In this document: positions 60,615 through 64,000 of the stretch, piece after piece | Position numbering within the stretch: position 1 is the first letter of the stretch | Layout: each line of letters starts with the position of its first letter | Source: Methylovirgula sp. | GTDB taxonomy: Bacteria > Pseudomonadota > Alphaproteobacteria > Rhizobiales > Beijerinckiaceae | Length of the DNA stretch: 64,000 nucleotides | Assembly: GCF_037200945.1 (NCBI RefSeq) | Contig: NZ_JBBCGP010000001.1 | Location: 2,912,501 to 2,976,500, forward strand | Reading direction: 5' to 3' | Notes under the pieces: generated by a model | What the model was told of the DNA's origin: nothing | The model's database searches: none | Seen by the model: only the letters and a program-made list of their open reading frames with translations | Position numbers and translations under genes: made by a program

Positions 60615-62015
60615 ATGTTCAAAATCGCCATCGTTGGGCGTCCAAATGTCGGCAAGTCGACGCTGTTCAACCGGCTTGTGGGAAAAAAACTCGCGCTGGT
60701 CGACGATCTGCCGGGCGTGACGCGCGATCGCCGCGAGGGTGTCGCGCACCTCGGCGATCTAACCTTTACGATCATCGATACCGCCGGGCTGGAGACCGGC
60801 GCGCCGGCGACGCTTGCGGGACGGATGCGAGCGCAGACGGCGGCTGCCATCGCGGACGCGGACGCCATTCTGTTCATGGTCGATGCGCGCGCCGGAATTG
60901 TGCCGGACGATCGCGAATTCGCCGCGCTCCTACGCCGCGCCGACAAACCGCTCATTCTGGTCGCCAACAAGGCCGAAGGCCGGGCCGGCGGTGCGGGCGC
61001 ACAGGAGGCCTACGACCTCGGCTTCGGCGATCCCATCGCGCTTTCGGCCGAGCATGGCGAAGGCCTCAGCGATCTTTACGACGCGCTGCGCGAGGTTTTG
61101 CCGGAAGATGTGGAACCAAGCGAAGAAGAGCTGGACGCCGCCGCGGCGAACGAACCGCTCAGTGACGAGGAAGACGGCTCGGAGCTTGATCCCACAAAGC
61201 CGTTGCGTGTCGCCATTATCGGTCGTCCGAACGCGGGCAAGTCGACGCTGCTCAATCGCATCCTCGGCGAAGACAGACTGCTGACAGGCCCGGAAGCGGG
61301 GATTACGCGCGATGCCATTGGCGTCGATCTCGAATGGCGCGACCGCAAGCTCAAGATGTTCGACACCGCGGGCCTGCGCAAACGTGCGCGCGTCGATGAG
61401 AAGCTTGAGAAACTCGCCAATGCCGATGGCCTGCGGGCGGCGAAATTCGCCGAAGTGGTCATTCTGCTCATTGATGCAACGGCACCATTTGAGAAGCAGG
61501 ACCTGACTCTCGCCGATCTCATTGCGCGCGAGGGCAGGGCGCTCGTCATCGGCGTCAACAAATGGGATCTGGTGCAGGATCGCAGCGCCAAGCTGAAGGA
61601 ACTCCGCGAGGAAGCCGGGCGTCTCTTGCCGCAGATCAAGGGCATGCCGGTCGTCCCGGTGTCCGGCGCGACGGGCGAGGGGATCGACGGGCTGATGAGC
61701 GCGATCTTCGCGGTTCATGAGACCTGGAACATACGTATCGCGACCGGACGCCTGAACCGCTGGTTGGCTGCTGCACTCGCCGCCAATCCGCCACCGGCGG
61801 TTTCTGGACGCCGCATCAAAATCCGCTACATGACGCAATTGCGGGCGCGGCCACCCTATTTCGTGATCTTCGGGAATCAGCTTGATCATTTGCCGGAGAG
61901 CTACAGGCGCTTTCTGATGAATGGCATCCGCGAAACCTTCAATCTGAAGGGCGTGCCAATCCGGCTTTCCGTGCGAACCGGCGAAAATCCTTACGATAAA
62001 AAGAAGCACAGCTAG
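60615..62015 (+). CDS. der: Ribosome-assembly GTPase Der (EngA)
   Basis: 466 residues with two GTPase domains in tandem, unique to Der. The first has GRPNVGKST (8-16), DTAGLETG and NKAEG; the second GRPNAGKST (about 203), DTAGLRKR and NKWD. A C-terminal KH-like domain ends with the conserved NLKGVPIRLSVRTGENPY. It acts in late 50S subunit assembly. An acidic linker lies between the GTPase domains. Confidence 0.97.
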   Translation: MFKIAIVGRPNVGKSTLFNRLVGKKLALVDDLPGVTRDRREGVAHLGDLTFTIIDTAGLETGAPATLAGRMRAQTAAAIADADAILFMVDARAGIVPDDREFAALLRRADKPLILVANKAEGRAGGAGAQEAYDLGFGDPIALSAEHGEGLSDLYDALREVLPEDVEPSEEELDAAAANEPLSDEEDGSELDPTKPLRVAIIGRPNAGKSTLLNRILGEDRLLTGPEAGITRDAIGVDLEWRDRKLKMFDTAGLRKRARVDEKLEKLANADGLRAAKFAEVVILLIDATAPFEKQDLTLADLIAREGRALVIGVNKWDLVQDRSAKLKELREEAGRLLPQIKGMPVVPVSGATGEGIDGLMSAIFAVHETWNIRIATGRLNRWLAAALAANPPPAVSGRRIKIRYMTQLRARPPYFVIFGNQLDHLPESYRRFLMNGIRETFNLKGVPIRLSVRTGENPYDKKKHS

Positions 62016-62027
62016 CCGCGCTCTTTG

Positions 62028-62852
62028 TCATGATGCCCGCCGTTTCTTTTGCGCATGTCGGTGCGGCAGAATAAATGCGCTCCCCTCGGGTGCGGCTTCG
62101 CCTATTTGGCTGTCTATGCCGAAGACCGTGGCGACCAACTCGCTCCTCAGCACCTCGGCGGGCGTTCCCTGTGCGACGAGGTGGCCGCGGCTCATGATGA
62201 TGATACGATCGGCATAGGCCGCCGCCAGATTGAGATCGTGGACCGTCACAAAGGCCGAGACGCCCTTTGCGACAAGAGCGCGGACCTCGTCCATCAGCAT
62301 CCATTGATGGCTCATGTCGAGATGCGCGGTGGGCTCATCCAGGAACAGAACGGGCGTGACGTTCGGGGCGTCTGTGGCCCATAATTGCGTAAGTGCGCGC
62401 GCAAATTGCACACGCTGCTGCTCACCGCCCGAAAGCGTCTGATAAATTCGCTCGGCGAGATGGATGACTTCAGCCTTTTCGAGCGCCGCGATAATCAAAT
62501 CTTGCCGTCGGCTGCGGGAAAATCTGCGGCCGAGCCCATCGATGCCAAGCGCGGCAACTTCCCAAACCGAAAACGGAAAGGCCAGGCGCGTTGTTTGCGC
62601 CATCACGACGCGGCGTGCCGCAAGTTGCCAGGGTTGCAGAAACCGCGCGTCTATATCTGCGTAGCAAACGAGCCCACGCGCAGGCGCAAGGTCACCGGCA
62701 AGGATTCGCAGCAGAGTCGATTTACCGGCGCCATTCGGCCCGATCACCGCAGTCATTTGGCCGCGCTCCAAAGCCAGCGAAACCCCCGCGATGAGCTCCT
62801 TGCCGCGGATAGAGTAAGACACGTTCTCCGCTCTGACGGCGACGCTTATCAT
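62028..62852 (-). CDS. hmuV: Haem ABC transporter ATP-binding protein HmuV
   Basis: 274 residues from the ATG at 62852. Walker A GPNGAGKST (38-46), signature LSGGEQQRVQFARA, Walker B VLFLDEPTAHLD. The sequence between them (RRVVMAQTTRLAFPFSVWEVAALG) is typical of HmuV. The frame continues upstream as an antisense shadow of hmuU, so the start overlapping the hmuU stop (ATGA) is right. It powers haem import through HmuU. Confidence 0.93.
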   Translation of the reverse strand: MISVAVRAENVSYSIRGKELIAGVSLALERGQMTAVIGPNGAGKSTLLRILAGDLAPARGLVCYADIDARFLQPWQLAARRVVMAQTTRLAFPFSVWEVAALGIDGLGRRFSRSRRQDLIIAALEKAEVIHLAERIYQTLSGGEQQRVQFARALTQLWATDAPNVTPVLFLDEPTAHLDMSHQWMLMDEVRALVAKGVSAFVTVHDLNLAAAYADRIIIMSRGHLVAQGTPAEVLRSELVATVFGIDSQIGEAAPEGSAFILPHRHAQKKRRAS

Positions 62853-63934
62853 CCATCGAATCCCTGGCGACGGCGCAGCAATATCCATAGGAAGAACGGC
62901 GCGCCGATTCCCGCCGTGAGGATTCCGATGGGTAATTCGGCCGGCGCGACGATCGTGCGTGCGCAGGTGTCGGCGGCGAGCAGCAGCAGGGCGCCGAGCA
63001 GCACGCAGGCTGGCAGTAGCAGACGATGCTCCGGGCCCTGTATGAGCCGCAAGAGTTGCGGCACGACAATTCCGACAAATCCGATAATGCCGGCAGCGGC
63101 AACGCTGGCGCCCGTCGCCAGCGCGACGAGGACGATCACCGCGATCTTCAAACGTTGCACCGGGATGCCGAGATAGAACGCTTCGGCTTCTCCGATCGCG
63201 AGGGCGTTCAACCCGCGCGCCAGAAATGGCAGAGCTGCGAGCAGCAGCACAAAGGGGAAGGCCAGGGCCACAACCTTGTCCCATGTCGCCCCGCCAAGGC
63301 TGCCAAGCGACCAGAATGTGAGGTCACGCAACTGACGATCATCCGCCACGAACGTCAGCAGCCCGGTCACGGCGCCCGCCAAAGCGCCAAGCGCGATGCC
63401 GGCGAGCAGCAGCGTGGCGATGGACGTTTCCCGGTCGCGCGTCGCGATGAGATAGAGAATGAGCGTCGTGGCAAGCGCGCCGGAAAACGCGCCCGCGGGC
63501 AGCGTTACGAATGGAAGACCGGCGGCGAGATATTTATCGCCGAGTACGATGATACCCGCTGCGGCCAGGGCCGCGCCAGCCGAGACGCCGACGATGGCAG
63601 GATCCGCGAGAGGATTGCGAAACAGGCTTTGCATCAGGGCGCCCGAGACCGCGAGATTGGCGCCGATCATGATTGCCAGCAAGACACGCGGGAGCCGGAT
63701 GTCGAGTACGACAAGCGCCTCGCGCGAGGACGATTGGTCCATACCACGCAAGGCGCCGATGATGATCCCGATGACGCGATGCGGCGCAATCGGCAGCGGC
63801 CCGTGTCCGATCGCAAAGATGGCTAGTACGCACAGGAGCGTTGCGAGGGTAGGGAGTAAAAGAAGTGCCCGTTCGCGGCGGCTCATGCGCCGCTGCCGGC
63901 GCGGCGTGTCCACCACCGCCCGGGGCAGCGTCAT
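62849..63934 (-). CDS. hmuU: Haem ABC transporter permease HmuU (FecCD family)
   Basis: 361 residues with about nine or ten membrane helices. The FecCD markers are RLPRVLLAIMIGANLAVSGA, QSLFRNPLADPAIVGVSAGA, the coupling helix region GFVGIVVPQLLRLIQGPEHR, and the final helix. The ATG overlaps the hmuT stop and its own stop overlaps the hmuV start, so all three are translationally coupled. Confidence 0.93.
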   Translation of the reverse strand: MTLPRAVVDTPRRQRRMSRRERALLLLPTLATLLCVLAIFAIGHGPLPIAPHRVIGIIIGALRGMDQSSSREALVVLDIRLPRVLLAIMIGANLAVSGALMQSLFRNPLADPAIVGVSAGAALAAAGIIVLGDKYLAAGLPFVTLPAGAFSGALATTLILYLIATRDRETSIATLLLAGIALGALAGAVTGLLTFVADDRQLRDLTFWSLGSLGGATWDKVVALAFPFVLLLAALPFLARGLNALAIGEAEAFYLGIPVQRLKIAVIVLVALATGASVAAAGIIGFVGIVVPQLLRLIQGPEHRLLLPACVLLGALLLLAADTCARTIVAPAELPIGILTAGIGAPFFLWILLRRRQGFDG

Positions 63935-64000
63935 TTGAGACCTGGATAAAAAGCGGCAAAGAGATCTTTGGCGGCCTGCGGGGTACGCGGGCCAAAGCCG
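63931..64000 (-). CDS. hmuT: Haem-binding protein HmuT, C-terminal end only
   Basis: The last 22 codons of a minus-strand gene are present, reading GFGPRTPQAAKDLFAAFYPG then LK and stop. The stop overlaps the hmuU start by three bases. Position before hmuUV, and the ending typical of periplasmic haem-binding proteins, support HmuT; too little is visible to confirm it by domain. Confidence 0.65.
   Translation of the reverse strand, partial: GFGPRTPQAAKDLFAAFYPGLK

Noticed and set aside
62853..63284. 5' extension of the hmuV frame
   Set aside because: It runs across hmuU in another frame; the ATG overlapping the hmuU stop is the natural start.

Overview
The window looks like chromosomal DNA of an alphaproteobacterium, most likely order Hyphomicrobiales (Rhizobiales) and perhaps Beijerinckiaceae. 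The grounds are the protein types: a squalene-hopene cyclase, a short ProRS, an ExoR-like Sel1-repeat regulator, a CbtB/CbtA pair behind a cobalamin riboswitch, the ppx-rlmE-MFS-guaB-rsmB-guaA run, and interspersed repeats of a pattern I associate with this order. GC content is high and TTG/GTG starts are common. The genus is an inference.

Layout. 1-7.6 kb: C-terminal part of a hopene cyclase, a LysR regulator, a mercuric-reductase-like flavoenzyme, a composite repeat, proS, a LolC/E-LolD lipoprotein release pair and a PilZ protein. 7.8-14.5 kb: a small lipoprotein, mntR, ilvD overlapping exoR, three tandem ~300-bp non-coding repeats, acylphosphatase, a divergent hxlR/azoR pair, lipB. 14.7-15.7 kb: tRNA-Leu(GAG) followed by a small decayed integrated element, with an integrase remnant, one cargo gene and a 15-bp copy of the tRNA 3' end. 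15.8-23.5 kb: a glycine-rich small protein, a phosphatase, the riboswitch with cbtBA, a polysaccharide deacetylase, mgtE, and an ABC importer with a fused double permease. 23.6-33.8 kb: a caspase-fold protein lacking both catalytic residues, then ppx, rlmE, an MFS exporter, guaB, rsmB and guaA. 33.9-37.0 kb: a tetR/SDR/membrane protein/hydrolase cassette. 37-46.6 kb: a GST pseudogene, a GFA protein, a lytic transglycosylase, a GST, an aldehyde dehydrogenase, a Na+/H+ antiporter, a MerR regulator with a textbook divergent promoter, an epimerase-like reductase, a hydrolase and a TetR. 46.7-57.9 kb: oleate hydratase and an accessory region of four SDRs, three LysR regulators, a DUF427 protein, a tetR-cynS pair and an MFS exporter. 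57.9-64 kb: ada, a DUF72 protein, a YfgM-like protein, der, and a haem uptake operon (hmuTUV) running off the right edge.

How the genes relate. Several units are housekeeping (translation, purine synthesis, lipoylation, lipoprotein sorting, rRNA methylation). Between them sit many two- or three-gene modules made of a regulator and a divergent or overlapping detoxification or redox enzyme. For several of these an operator-like palindrome is visible in the intergenic space. I saw no CRISPR array, no intact insertion sequence and no convincing defence or secretion system. The most unusual items are the inactive caspase-like protein with a Lys/His-rich tail, the tandem non-coding repeats before acyP, and the miniature element at tRNA-Leu.
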